DNA of 7,373 bases from an uncultured Alcaligenaceae bacterium (GTDB lineage Bacteria; Pseudomonadota; Gammaproteobacteria; Burkholderiales; Burkholderiaceae_B), in NCBI GenBank assembly GCA_937897265.1, contig CALCPT010000388.1:1-7373 (forward strand), in the 5' to 3' direction. Positions 1 through 6,503 of this stretch are shown here, piece after piece (positions within the stretch are counted from its first letter, which is position 1; each line of letters starts with the position of its first letter). The position numbers and the translations under genes were made by a program. The notes beneath the pieces are model-generated. The model had not been told where the DNA came from and ran no database searches. It saw nothing but the letters and a program-made list of their open reading frames with translations.

Positions 1-130
1 ACACTAACAACATCTGAACATTGAGCCCTTGCTGTGTCATAAAGCGATTGACACCCAAGATACTCAGTGTGGCGCTTAGCACCAGCATGACTGCAAGGTT
101 AGTCAGCACAAAAAGAATAATTCGTTTCAT
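1..130 (-). CDS. htpX: Protease HtpX, N-terminal fragment (runs off the window start)
   Basis: HtpX is an inner-membrane zinc metalloprotease (M48 family) that takes part in quality control of membrane proteins, alongside FtsH in E. coli. Only 43 codons are present. Translation from the ATG whose complement lies at 128-130 gives [15 protein letters not shown] and then a hydrophobic stretch followed by LSILGVNRF. This matches the conserved N-terminal transmembrane segment of HtpX as I know it. The zinc-binding HExxH motif would lie further along, outside the window. No strong Shine-Dalgarno sequence precedes the start. The gene lies 75 bp downstream of the oxygenase gene on the same strand, with no convincing terminator between them, so co-transcription is possible but not shown. 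E. coli htpX is envelope-stress and heat-shock controlled; I see no clear sigma-32 or Cpx site here. Confidence 0.87.
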   Translation of the reverse strand, partial: MKRIILFVLTNLAVMLVLSATLSILGVNRFMTQQGLNVQMLLV

Positions 131-205
131 GATCTTTTAGGAGATGAGAAAAATTGAGAAGGCTTACGCCGTTAAATAAAACCTGAGTTTGGACAAGCAG
201 TGGGG

Positions 206-1360
206 CTAAAAGTTCTCGGTTTCGTTCATGACTTTGCGATACCACTCATGAAAATGTTGCATCCCGTCTTCCATGGGTGACTGGTAGGGCCCGGTTTCTG
301 AGGTACCGCGAGCCAATAGAGCGGCTCGCCCGGCATCCATGCGCTCAGCGATTTCGTCATCTTCGACCGCGGTTTCCATGTAGGCTTCGCGTTGTGCCTC
401 GACAAACTCGCGCTCAAACAGGGCGATTTCTTCGGGGTAGTAAAACTCGACGATGTTGACCGTTTCAGTGGGAGACTTGGGGTAAAGCGTTGAAAGTACG
501 GCAACGTGAGGGTAAAGCTCAATCATGTGTGTCGGAAAATACGTGACCCACACCGCGCCGAAATCAGGCGCTCGGCCTCCGCGAAAATCCAATAACTTGT
601 CGTGCCAAACTTTGTAAGCTGGCGACCCCGGCTGCGAGAGTGCACGATGCACCCCAACGCGCTGCATGCTGTAGTGTTCAGTGAACTCCCAAGACAAATC
701 GTCACAGGTGACGAAGTGCCCGAGGCCTGGATGGAAAGGGGCGACGTGATAATCTTCTAGGTACACCTCGATGAAGGTTTTCCAGTTGTAGTTGCACTGG
801 TGTACCTCAACGTGATCGAGTACATAGTCTGAAAAATCAAACTCGGGTCGCTTGAACAACTTGCCAATTTCGGCAACTGGGTCGCGTGGGCCTTCAAAGA
901 GCAAGCCATGGCAGTCGTTGAGCTTAAAGCGCTCGAGGTTCAGGCAGGGCGTATTGTCAAAATGCGGCGCGCCTAGCAATTGACCTTGTTTGTCGTATGT
1001 CCAACGATGGAGCGGGCACACAATATTGCCACCAGTATCCCTCAGGTTGCCATGGGTATTGCGATGGCCTGAGACGTTGCCCGTTTCACCACCCAGCATC
1101 AGAGCTTGGCGGTGGCGGCAAACGTTAGAGAGCAGTTCGATGCCGCTCTGGCCACGTACCAAGACACGTCCGTTATTTTCGTGCGATAGGCTGCGCCAGT
1201 CTCCGGGTTGTGGGACGCTTTTTTGGTGCCCGACATACCGCGAAAACTGTTCAAAAATACTTTTTTGCTCGCGCTCAAAGCGGGCTTGGTCAAAATATGT
1301 ATCGACAGCAAGCTGGGTACGAGCGGGCGCCAAGTGCGCCATCCGACCAATGTCGGTCAT
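206..1360 (-). CDS. Rieske non-heme iron oxygenase, alpha (catalytic) subunit, substrate unknown
   Basis: A 384-residue oxygenase component expected to take electrons from a reductase and activate O2 at a mononuclear iron; the substrate cannot be read from the sequence. The N-terminal Rieske domain has Cys81 and His83 in CRHRQA, and Cys115 and His118 in CPLHRWTYD, as [2Fe-2S] ligands. The spacing between the two pairs is 31 residues, longer than the roughly 16-17 usual in ring hydroxylases. The catalytic domain shows NWKTFIE at 192-198, then EDYHVAPFH, where His205 and His210 are iron ligands, Asp203 is the likely bridging residue, and Asp334 or Asp335 is the probable third ligand. The start ATG has AGAGGG about 5 nt upstream; Met7 is an alternative start. 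No reductase or beta-subunit gene is adjacent, so it would rely on partners elsewhere. A divergent Rieske gene beside xseB-ispA-dxs is familiar from Burkholderiales. The family is firm; calling it an aromatic-ring hydroxylase would be inference. Confidence 0.93.
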   Translation of the reverse strand: MTDIGRMAHLAPARTQLAVDTYFDQARFEREQKSIFEQFSRYVGHQKSVPQPGDWRSLSHENNGRVLVRGQSGIELLSNVCRHRQALMLGGETGNVSGHRNTHGNLRDTGGNIVCPLHRWTYDKQGQLLGAPHFDNTPCLNLERFKLNDCHGLLFEGPRDPVAEIGKLFKRPEFDFSDYVLDHVEVHQCNYNWKTFIEVYLEDYHVAPFHPGLGHFVTCDDLSWEFTEHYSMQRVGVHRALSQPGSPAYKVWHDKLLDFRGGRAPDFGAVWVTYFPTHMIELYPHVAVLSTLYPKSPTETVNIVEFYYPEEIALFEREFVEAQREAYMETAVEDDEIAERMDAGRAALLARGTSETGPYQSPMEDGMQHFHEWYRKVMNETENF

Positions 1361-1378
1361 GATTCCCTCTGCACCGAT

Positions 1379-1410
1379 AAAAAAGCCAGGACGGACAGTA
1401 CCGTTCTGGC
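1379..1410 (-). terminator. Terminator-like hairpin in the leader of the oxygenase gene (candidate attenuator)
   Basis: Read on the minus strand, GCCAG-A-ACGG, a six-base loop, then CCGT-C-CTGGC can form a 9-bp stem with one A/C mismatch, directly followed by six T residues (the A-run at 1379-1384 on the plus strand). This is the shape of an intrinsic terminator. It ends only 18 nt before the oxygenase start codon, so it sits between the promoter region and the ribosome binding site. That suggests premature termination of the oxygenase transcript, or else a block on antisense transcription coming from the xseB side. No start codon that would make a clear leader peptide was seen. Confidence 0.55.
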
Positions 1411-1449
1411 GTGAAGAAAACCGGTTTGACCGATTAACCTAAAAAAACC

Positions 1450-1455
1450 ATTGTA
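1450..1455 (-). promoter_or_regulatory. Possible -10 box of the oxygenase promoter
   Basis: TACAAT on the minus strand matches the sigma-70 -10 consensus TATAAT at five of six positions. A transcript starting about 7 nt downstream would have a leader of about 80 nt that contains the terminator-like hairpin. No good -35 box lies 16-18 bp upstream, so this would be a weak or activator-dependent promoter. Confidence 0.35.
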
Positions 1456-1484
1456 CCTCAAGGTGTTGAGCCCGGATCATCTCG

Positions 1485-1490
1485 TACAAT
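1485..1490 (+). promoter_or_regulatory. Possible -10 box of the xseB-ispA-dxs promoter
   Basis: TACAAT (five of six matches to TATAAT) lies 58 nt before the xseB start codon. The sequence 16-18 bp upstream (around 1461-1468) fits the -35 consensus poorly; TTGAGC at 1466-1471 would leave only 13 bp. A transcript starting near 1497 would carry a ~50-nt leader holding a small GGCGG-caacc-CCGCC hairpin at 1521-1535, just ahead of the ribosome binding site. Confidence 0.4.
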
Positions 1491-1548
1491 CAGGGTTTAC
1501 ATCTGTTTGTGTTTAATTTAGGCGGCAACCCCGCCTTCGGAGTATCGC

Positions 1549-1833
1549 TTGACCAAGGCTAACAAAACATCGGCAACACCAGGCGGATCCGCTGCTGAGC
1601 TTGATCCAAGCTTGCCTGAAGACTTCGAGACGGCGCTGGCTGAGCTTGAGGCATTGGTGGCCACCATGGAGTCTGGTTCACTCGCGCTTGAGCAGTCCTT
1701 GGCTGCCTACGCCCGCGGTGTGGCGTTGACCCGACTCTGCCAACAAAAGTTGTCACAAGCCGAGCAACAAGTCAAAGTGCTCGAGGCTGGCATGTTGCGC
1801 CCGTTTGAGGGTCAGGACTCCGACGCGTCATGA
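1549..1833 (+). CDS. xseB: Exodeoxyribonuclease VII small subunit
   Basis: XseB is the small subunit of exonuclease VII, which with several copies per XseA large subunit degrades single-stranded DNA to oligonucleotides in the cytoplasm during repair. The 94-residue product carries the family core at about 25-78: FETALAELEALVATMESG, LALEQSLAAYARG, then a Cys-containing helix ending AEQQVKVLE. The first ~22 residues are an Ala/Ser/Thr-rich tail, which makes it slightly longer than the usual ~80 residues. The start is TTG, chosen because GGAG at 1539-1542 sits 6 nt before it and no in-frame ATG precedes the conserved core. The stop codon overlaps the ispA start as ATGA, so the two are probably translationally coupled. 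The xseA partner is not in the window. xseB next to ispA and dxs is a widely conserved order in proteobacteria. Confidence 0.95.
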   Translation: MTKANKTSATPGGSAAELDPSLPEDFETALAELEALVATMESGSLALEQSLAAYARGVALTRLCQQKLSQAEQQVKVLEAGMLRPFEGQDSDAS

Positions 1834-2750
1834 GTGTGTCTGCCGTTGACTTCTCTGCATGGCTATCTAAGCGCGCGCAACATGTTGAGCATGTGCTAGC
1901 CCGTGTCTTGCCGCAAGAGGATGCCGTGCCAGCACGTTTGCATCGCGCCATGCGCTACTCGGTGCTAGGTGGTGGCAAGCGCGTGCGTGCAGCCTTGGTC
2001 TATGCGGCGGCGTATGCCTGCCAGCCAGCGCATTCAACACAGCCAGACACTGAGCGCGAGTGGGCGCAAGATCTTGCGGCGGCGGCTGTTGAACTGGTGC
2101 ACGCCTACTCGTTGGTGCACGATGATTTGCCTTGTATGGATGACGATGTCTTGCGGCGCGGTCGCCCCACTGTGCACGTACAGTTTGACGAAGCGACGGC
2201 GCTACTGGCGGGAGACGCCCTGCAACCCCTGGCATTCGATTTACTTGCACAAATGCCAATCGCTCCACCGCTCATCGTTCAGGCGATTCGCGACCTGGCC
2301 CAAGCCGCCGGCAGTTTAGGCATGGCCGGAGGGCAAGCGATCGACTTAGAAAGCGTCGGTAAATCCCTGACACAACAAGCTTTACAGCAAATGCATGTCT
2401 TGAAAACCGGCGCCTTGCTCGCCGCAAGCGTCTCGCTCGGGGGGCTGGCGGCCGGTGCAGACGCGCAGCAACGCAGCGCACTAGATGCGTACTCGTCGGC
2501 GATGGGTTTGGCCTTTCAGGTGATTGACGACGTACTCGATGTCACCGCCGATAGCTCTCAATTGGGTAAAACCCCCGGAAAAGACGCGGCAGCCAACAAG
2601 CCAACTTATGTCACACTGATGGGTTTGGCGCAAGCTCGTGCCTTCGCTGGCGAGTTGCATCAACGCGCGTTGGCTGCCTTGAGCCCTTTGGGTGACTCTG
2701 GCGTTTTATTAGCAGGCTTGGCCGATTTCATTGTTTTACGCGATCATTAA
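1830..2750 (+). CDS. ispA: (2E,6E)-farnesyl diphosphate synthase
   Basis: Adds two isopentenyl diphosphates in turn to dimethylallyl diphosphate to make farnesyl diphosphate, the precursor of ubiquinone side chains and undecaprenyl phosphate; cytosolic. The 306 residues are normal for the bacterial enzyme. Visible motifs are GGGKRVR at 47-53 (diphosphate contact), the first Asp-rich motif HDDLPCMDDD with Asp98, Asp99 and Asp104, GDALQ at 128-132, GGQAIDL at 167-173, and the second Asp-rich motif FQVIDDVLD with Asp233 and Asp234. The two extra residues within the first Asp motif and the aromatic Tyr93 five positions before it fit the bacterial (type II) farnesyl synthase rather than a longer-chain enzyme; this product-length reading is inference. 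The start overlaps the xseB stop (ATGA). A 38-bp gap separates it from dxs, whose product supplies the same pathway. Confidence 0.96.
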   Translation: MSVSAVDFSAWLSKRAQHVEHVLARVLPQEDAVPARLHRAMRYSVLGGGKRVRAALVYAAAYACQPAHSTQPDTEREWAQDLAAAAVELVHAYSLVHDDLPCMDDDVLRRGRPTVHVQFDEATALLAGDALQPLAFDLLAQMPIAPPLIVQAIRDLAQAAGSLGMAGGQAIDLESVGKSLTQQALQQMHVLKTGALLAASVSLGGLAAGADAQQRSALDAYSSAMGLAFQVIDDVLDVTADSSQLGKTPGKDAAANKPTYVTLMGLAQARAFAGELHQRALAALSPLGDSGVLLAGLADFIVLRDH

Positions 2751-2788
2751 AACGTTTGCGCTGATTTTTTGTAGAAGTTAAGACACTT

Positions 2789-4654
2789 ATGCCCACCGAT
2801 TTGCTTGACCGTATTCACTCTCCTGCCGATCTCAAGCCGCTTGATAAACGCGAGCTTCGAAAGTTGGCGGATCAATTGCGCGCTTTTGTGCTTGATTCTG
2901 TTTCGCGCACGGGTGGTCATTTATCTTCAAATCTGGGTACGGTTGAACTCACAGTCGCCTTACATTATGTGTACGACACCCCGCACGATCGCATTATTTG
3001 GGATGTGGGTCATCAGTCTTACCCACACAAAATATTGACCGGACGCAAAGCGGGCATGAGCACGCTCAGGCAGTTTGGCGGCATGTCTGGTTTTCCCAGG
3101 CGCAGCGAGTCTGAATATGATGCTTTTGGGACTGCGCATTCTTCAACCTCGATTTCTGCCGCGTTGGGGATGGCGGTTGCCTCGCGTAATGCGGGGGTGT
3201 CGCGTCAGCACATCGCCGTGATTGGCGACGGCTCGATGTCTGCCGGCATGGCCTTTGAAGCCATGAATAACGCCGGCGTCACGCCCGATATCAATTTGTT
3301 GGTGATCCTCAACGACAATGACATGTCGATTTCACCGCCGGTGGGCGCGCTGAATCGGTATCTTGCGCGTTTAATGTCGGGGCAGTTTTATGCTGCGGCT
3401 AAAAACGTCGGGCGCTCTGTTTTACAACATATGCCTCCGGTGCTTGAGTTGGCGCGTCGCTTTGAAGAGCATGCCAAAGGCATGGTCACTCCGGCCACCC
3501 TGTTTGAAGAGATGGGGTTTAACTATGTCGGGCCGATTGACGGGCACGATCTCGATTCGCTGATCCCAACCCTGCAAAATATGCGGGCGCTTAAGGGGCC
3601 ACAGTTTTTGCATGTGGTCACCAAAAAAGGGCAGGGCTACAAACTCGCCGAAGCCGATCCGGTGCTGTATCACGGCCCCGGCAAGTTTGATCCTGCCGTG
3701 GGGATTCAAAAGCCTGCGGCCGTTCCTAAAACGACCTTCACACAAGTATTTGGTACTTGGCTGTGTGACATGGCGGCTCAAGATCAGCGTCTAGTGGGGA
3801 TTACGCCTGCGATGCGTGAGGGCAGCGGCATGGTTGAGTTCGAACGCCGCTTTCCTAAACGTTATTTTGATGTCGGGATTGCCGAGCAGCATGCCGTGAC
3901 CTTTGCGGCAGGTATTGCGTGTGAAGGTCAAAAACCAGTTGTGGCAATTTATTCGACGTTCTTGCAACGTGGCTATGATCAACTGGTGCATGATGTTGCA
4001 CTGCAAAATCTCGACGTCACCTTTGCTCTGGATCGGGCTGGCCTGGTGGGGGCGGATGGTGCTACCCACGCTGGTAACTATGACATGGCCTTTATGCGCT
4101 GCATCCCAAATATGGTGGTGGCAACGCCCTCTGACGAAAGCGAACTCAGGCTGCTGCTGTCAACCTGCTATCAGTATCCGGGCCCTGCAGCGGTGCGTTA
4201 TCCCCGCGGCGCCGGGGTCGGAGCCATTCCTCAAACCGACTTGGCCACCGTTGAGGTGGGTCGAGGACTGGTTCGTCGGCAGGGTAAAAATATTGCGGTG
4301 CTAGTGTTTGGGACCTTGCTGCCCGCCGCGCTGAAAGCCGCCGAGGCCTTGAACCTGACAGTGGCAGATATGCGTTTCGTCAAGCCCCTTGATGTGGAGT
4401 TGGTGCTCGAGTTGGCGGCCACACACGCAGGGATTGTTACGCTCGAAGAGGGTTCGATCATGGGGGGGGCAGGTAGCGCGGTTGCCGAAGCGCTTGCCGC
4501 CTCTGGCGTTGTGTGCCCGTTGCTACAACTGGGCTTGCCTGATCGCTTTATCGATCACGGCGAACAAGGTGCATTGCTTGCCAGCATCGGTCTTGACGCT
4601 GCCGGTATTGAGCGCTCAGTTCGGGCTCGTTTTGATGACAAGTTGGCTGTCTAA
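2789..4654 (+). CDS. dxs: 1-deoxy-D-xylulose-5-phosphate synthase
   Basis: Thiamine-diphosphate enzyme that condenses pyruvate with glyceraldehyde 3-phosphate to give DXP, the entry and main control step of the MEP isoprenoid route and also a source for thiamine and pyridoxal phosphate. All 621 residues are intact, matching the usual ~620. Visible elements: GGHLSSNLG with His44, [10 protein letters not shown] at 72-81, the ThDP/Mg motif from Gly146-Asp147-Gly148 to Asn177 and Met179, GPIDGHD at 248-254, and the catalytic Glu366 in [23 protein letters not shown] at 415-429 and RYPRG at 470-474 follow, ahead of the C-terminal transketolase domain. Only a weak purine-rich stretch (about 2779-2783) serves as ribosome binding site, so translation may depend on coupling or be modest. 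It is the last gene of its operon: no gene follows for ~220 bp, and folE2, which I recall downstream in some relatives, is absent. Confidence 0.97.
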   Translation: MPTDLLDRIHSPADLKPLDKRELRKLADQLRAFVLDSVSRTGGHLSSNLGTVELTVALHYVYDTPHDRIIWDVGHQSYPHKILTGRKAGMSTLRQFGGMSGFPRRSESEYDAFGTAHSSTSISAALGMAVASRNAGVSRQHIAVIGDGSMSAGMAFEAMNNAGVTPDINLLVILNDNDMSISPPVGALNRYLARLMSGQFYAAAKNVGRSVLQHMPPVLELARRFEEHAKGMVTPATLFEEMGFNYVGPIDGHDLDSLIPTLQNMRALKGPQFLHVVTKKGQGYKLAEADPVLYHGPGKFDPAVGIQKPAAVPKTTFTQVFGTWLCDMAAQDQRLVGITPAMREGSGMVEFERRFPKRYFDVGIAEQHAVTFAAGIACEGQKPVVAIYSTFLQRGYDQLVHDVALQNLDVTFALDRAGLVGADGATHAGNYDMAFMRCIPNMVVATPSDESELRLLLSTCYQYPGPAAVRYPRGAGVGAIPQTDLATVEVGRGLVRRQGKNIAVLVFGTLLPAALKAAEALNLTVADMRFVKPLDVELVLELAATHAGIVTLEEGSIMGGAGSAVAEALAASGVVCPLLQLGLPDRFIDHGEQGALLASIGLDAAGIERSVRARFDDKLAV

Positions 4655-4678
4655 GCTAGAGTCTTACCCGCGCTGTGA

Positions 4679-4696
4679 CCCAGTTGACCGCCTGGG
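4679..4696 (+). other. Hairpin after dxs without a T-run
   Basis: CCCAG (4679-4683) and CTGGG (4692-4696) can pair around an 8-base loop 25 bp after the dxs stop codon. No run of T follows, so this is not a standard intrinsic terminator. It might stabilise the 3' end of the dxs mRNA or mean nothing. No clear terminator was seen between dxs and the rpsF promoter. Confidence 0.22.
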
Positions 4697-4747
4697 CGCA
4701 GTATTCACCGCACGCATCGCGCCTCAGACTGCAGATTCGGTCAAAAC

Positions 4748-4776
4748 TTGCATTTATTACGTAAATATACGATAAT
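4748..4776 (+). promoter_or_regulatory. Likely sigma-70 promoter of the rpsF-priB-rpsR-rplI operon
   Basis: TTGCAT at 4748-4753 and GATAAT at 4771-4776 are separated by exactly 17 bp. The -10 box matches the consensus at five of six positions, the -35 box at its first three (TTG). The spacer is AT-rich and holds the 8-bp palindrome TTACGTAA (4757-4764). Transcription would begin near 4783, giving a leader of about 93 nt before rpsF that includes a GC-rich hairpin. Confidence 0.6.
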
Positions 4777-4821
4777 CAAAGGCTTTCTTGCTCGACCAGC
4801 CAGTGTTTGGTGTGGCGGGCT

Positions 4822-4842
4822 GCCCCCGAGGCGGGCTTTTTT
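4822..4842 (+). promoter_or_regulatory. GC-rich hairpin and T-run in the rpsF leader (attenuator or S6:S18 binding candidate)
   Basis: GCCC at 4822-4825 can pair with GGGC at 4833-4836, followed at once by six T residues at 4837-4842. It looks like a short intrinsic terminator placed inside the leader, between the promoter and the rpsF ribosome binding site. The loop side contains CCGA. In E. coli and other bacteria the S6:S18 complex binds a leader hairpin with a conserved CCG to repress its own operon; whether this hairpin is that element is inference. GGCGGGC at 4814-4820 could also take part in an alternative fold with the C-rich strand. Confidence 0.45.
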
Positions 4843-4875
4843 ACAAGCTCTTCTCGGACATCCTTAGGAGTTCAA

Positions 4876-5250
4876 ATGCGTCATTACGAAGTGGTTTTTA
4901 TTGTTCACCCAGATCAAAGCGAGCAAGTCCCCGCAATGGTCGAGCGTTATCAAGCGCTGGTGACCACCCAAGGCGGTAAAGTTCATCGCACTGAAGATTG
5001 GGGTCGTCGTCAACTTGCTTACCCAATTCAAAAACTGGTGAAAGCACACTATGTGTGTTTCAACATCGAGTGCGGTCAACCGACACTCGACGAACTTGAG
5101 CACTCGTTTCGCTACAACGACGCTGTGTTGCGCCACCTTGTCATCAAGACCAAAGCTGCTCAGACCGAGCCTTCACTCATGATGAAACAAGTTGAACGCG
5201 ACGAAGCCCGTAAGGCTTCGGCTGAAGCAACGCCCGGCGAGGCTGAGTAA
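4876..5250 (+). CDS. rpsF: Small ribosomal subunit protein bS6
   Basis: S6 binds S18 and the central domain of 16S rRNA during assembly of the 30S platform. The 124-residue product begins [17 protein letters not shown]. It has the conserved [12 protein letters not shown] at 40-51, HYVCFNIE at 58-65 and [13 protein letters not shown] at 79-91, followed by a charged tail rich in Glu, Lys and Ala. Though the frame is open upstream to about 4807, the ATG at 4876 is chosen because TTAGGAG at 4864-4870 lies 5 nt before it and the family sequence starts there; the upstream extension would be translated leader hairpin. First gene of the rpsF-priB-rpsR-rplI operon, with 12 bp to priB. Confidence 0.97.
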   Translation: MRHYEVVFIVHPDQSEQVPAMVERYQALVTTQGGKVHRTEDWGRRQLAYPIQKLVKAHYVCFNIECGQPTLDELEHSFRYNDAVLRHLVIKTKAAQTEPSLMMKQVERDEARKASAEATPGEAE

Positions 5251-5262
5251 CTTAGGCACGTT

Positions 5263-5553
5263 GTGAATCGGCTTGAAGTGCAGGGTCAGATATTTGAGCT
5301 TTCCCCCTTAAGGTACACGCCATCCGGGGTTGCAGTGCTTGAATTTCTTCTCTCACACGAGTCCGAAGTCACTGAAGCTGGTCAACCACGTCGTTTAGCG
5401 TTCACGCTAGCAGTTGTGGCGATGGGAGACTTAGCACAGATGGCACTCACAACAAGTTTGGGTTGCACAGTACGCGTCCAGGGGTTTTTGGCACCGGTTC
5501 GAAAAGATTCATCAAAATTTAGGCTGCATGCGCAGCAAATTCAACAGATTTAA
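5263..5553 (+). CDS. priB: Primosomal replication protein N (PriB)
   Basis: PriB is a small single-stranded-DNA-binding protein of the OB-fold class, which stabilises PriA on stalled forks and helps reload DnaB helicase. The 96-residue product starts with a GTG codon (NRLEVQGQI), with TTAGG at 5253-5257 upstream. Recognisable parts are PLRYTPSGVAVLEFLLSH at 15-32, then S-EVTEAGQPRR at 34-44 and AVVAMGDLAQ at 50-59; the C-terminal strand GFLAPVRKDSSKFRLHAQQI completes the OB fold. Like many betaproteobacterial PriB proteins, it shares only part of the E. coli sequence. Its place between rpsF and rpsR is the conserved location for this gene in beta- and gammaproteobacteria and supports the call. 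A 12-bp gap separates it from rpsR. Confidence 0.93.
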   Translation: MNRLEVQGQIFELSPLRYTPSGVAVLEFLLSHESEVTEAGQPRRLAFTLAVVAMGDLAQMALTTSLGCTVRVQGFLAPVRKDSSKFRLHAQQIQQI

Positions 5554-5565
5554 GCGAGGCACATC

Positions 5566-5838
5566 ATGGCTTTCTTCGGTAAACGTAAAGAAAAAAAGAA
5601 ATTCACCCAACAAAATCCGCTTTTTAAGCGTCGTAAATTTTGCCGCTTCAGCGCTGCAAACGTCGACCAGATCGATTACAAAGATCTCGACACCTTACGT
5701 GATTTCATTCAAGAAAACGGCAAGATTATTCCTGCACGTTTGACCGGTACCAAGGCGATTTACCAGCGCCAGCTCGATACCGCAATCAAGCGCGCACGCT
5801 TTTTGGCACTGTTGCCCTTTACTGATAACCACAACTGA
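5566..5838 (+). CDS. rpsR: Small ribosomal subunit protein bS18
   Basis: S18 forms a heterodimer with S6 on the 30S platform. The product has 90 residues against 75 in E. coli. The extra length is a lysine-rich N-terminal segment ([16 protein letters not shown]) before the conserved core [13 protein letters not shown] with Cys26. The core continues with [13 protein letters not shown] at 36-48, [13 protein letters not shown] at 52-64, and [20 protein letters not shown] at 66-85. The ATG is preceded by GAGG at 5555-5558 at a suitable distance. Gap to rplI is 14 bp. Together with S6 it could feed back on the leader of this operon, as known in other bacteria. Confidence 0.97.
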   Translation: MAFFGKRKEKKKFTQQNPLFKRRKFCRFSAANVDQIDYKDLDTLRDFIQENGKIIPARLTGTKAIYQRQLDTAIKRARFLALLPFTDNHN

Positions 5839-5852
5839 TCCAGGGGCACACC

Positions 5853-6308
5853 ATGCAAATTATTCTTCTTGAAAAAGTCGTTAACGTTGGCAATCTCGGT
5901 GAAGTTGTTCGCGTACGTGATGGTTACGCACGCAATTTCTTGATCCCCCAGAAAAAAGCCCGTCGCGCAACTGAAACAGCGTTAAAAGAGTTTGAAGCTC
6001 GTCGCGCTGAACTTGAAAAAATCCAAGCCGAGAAGCTTGCTGTGGCGCAAGCCTTAGGTCAGCGTCTTGACAACTTTGCATTAAGCATCACTCAAAAAGC
6101 TGGTGTTGATGGCCGTTTGTTCGGTTCAGTCACCAACATGGATATTGCAACAGCTTTGGTTGCTGCAGGTTTCGCTGGTATCGAGAAAGCGCAAATCCGT
6201 TTGCCTGAAGGTCCCTTGAAAGCTGTGGGTGAGTTTCCAGTGCAAGTGGCAGTTCACCCTGATGTGGTGAGCAGCATCTCAGTTGTTGTGGTTGGCGACG
6301 TAGTCTAA
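5853..6308 (+). CDS. rplI: Large ribosomal subunit protein bL9
   Basis: L9 binds 23S rRNA near the base of the L1 stalk and reaches out to the neighbouring ribosome, influencing reading-frame fidelity. The 151 residues match the usual ~150. The N-terminal rRNA-binding domain shows the signature from Gly16 to Pro32 ([17 protein letters not shown]). A long charged connecting helix (about 40-75) follows, then the C-terminal domain with DGRLFGSVT at 86-94, [14 protein letters not shown] at 115-128 and VAVHPDV at 132-138. AGGGG at 5842-5846 serves as ribosome binding site. It is the last gene of the operon, followed 25 nt later by a strong terminator; the replicative helicase gene dnaB, often next in related genomes, is not here. 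Confidence 0.97.
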   Translation: MQIILLEKVVNVGNLGEVVRVRDGYARNFLIPQKKARRATETALKEFEARRAELEKIQAEKLAVAQALGQRLDNFALSITQKAGVDGRLFGSVTNMDIATALVAAGFAGIEKAQIRLPEGPLKAVGEFPVQVAVHPDVVSSISVVVVGDVV

Positions 6309-6333
6309 GTCTCTACCTACTTGCTCTAAACAG

Positions 6334-6357
6334 AAAGCCGGCTCAGGTCGGCTTTTT
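6334..6357 (+). terminator. Intrinsic terminator of the rpsF-priB-rpsR-rplI operon
   Basis: AAAGCCG at 6334-6340 pairs perfectly with CGGCTTT at 6349-6355 around an 8-base loop, and the T-run extends to 6357. It lies 25 nt after the rplI stop codon, the expected place for ending the operon transcript. The flanking A-run and T-run make it potentially active in both directions. Confidence 0.88.
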
Positions 6358-6503
6358 GTATTTAAGGTCTGTAGTCAGTCTCATCGAACGTTGTCAGCCA
6401 GATTTGAAAAACGTCATTGCTCAACAGGGTGCCTGCGCGGTGGCCCGCTAAGCGGTTTAATCCTCTCGGTTCATTTCAGCACACTCAGACACTCTTCCAT
6501 ATC

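Larger units (their letters stand above)
1450..1490. repeat. Inverted repeat ATTGTAC / GTACAAT with an inner palindrome, between divergent genes
   Basis: ATTGTAC at 1450-1456 and GTACAAT at 1484-1490 form a perfect 7-bp inverted repeat around a 27-bp centre. Each arm contains a TACAAT -10-like box facing its own gene. Within the centre, CTCAA-ggtg-TTGAG at 1457-1470 is a second perfect inverted repeat with 5-bp arms. The geometry fits two back-to-back promoters whose -35 regions overlap, with the inner palindrome as a possible operator. No regulator can be named from this. Confidence 0.4.

Noticed and set aside
990..1442. 150-codon plus-strand open frame opposite the oxygenase gene
   Set aside because: It lies entirely antisense to a gene with clear Rieske and iron-binding motifs and its leader, and its translation is rich in Arg, Trp and Ser with no recognisable motif.
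1867..2268. 133-codon minus-strand open frame within ispA
   Set aside because: His-, Arg- and Ala-rich translation typical of the reverse strand of a GC-rich gene; ispA on the other strand is certain.
2751..2788. Terminator or promoter between ispA and dxs
   Set aside because: There is a T-run at 2765-2770 but no stable stem before it and no convincing -35/-10 pair; the genes appear to share a transcript.
3903..4304. 133-codon plus-strand open frame within dxs
   Set aside because: Out-of-frame shadow of dxs with many Trp, Cys and Met residues and no domain; dxs is intact through this stretch.
4389..4775. 128-codon plus-strand frame covering the dxs end and the following gap
   Set aside because: Its first two thirds are an out-of-frame dxs shadow, and the rest crosses the rpsF promoter; nothing in the translation resembles a protein family.
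4815..4836. Direct repeat GCGGGC at 4815-4820 and 4831-4836
   Set aside because: Two six-base copies in a GC-rich leader are likely chance or parts of alternative RNA pairing, not a repeat element.
4807..4875. Upstream extension of rpsF from an earlier start
   Set aside because: The added 23 residues encode the leader hairpin and T-run, S6 proteins start at MRHYE, and a strong ribosome binding site precedes the ATG at 4876.
6445..6455. Palindrome CCGCT-A-AGCGG followed by TTT as a second terminator
   Set aside because: The loop is only one to three bases, the T-run is short, and a stronger terminator already lies at 6334-6357.
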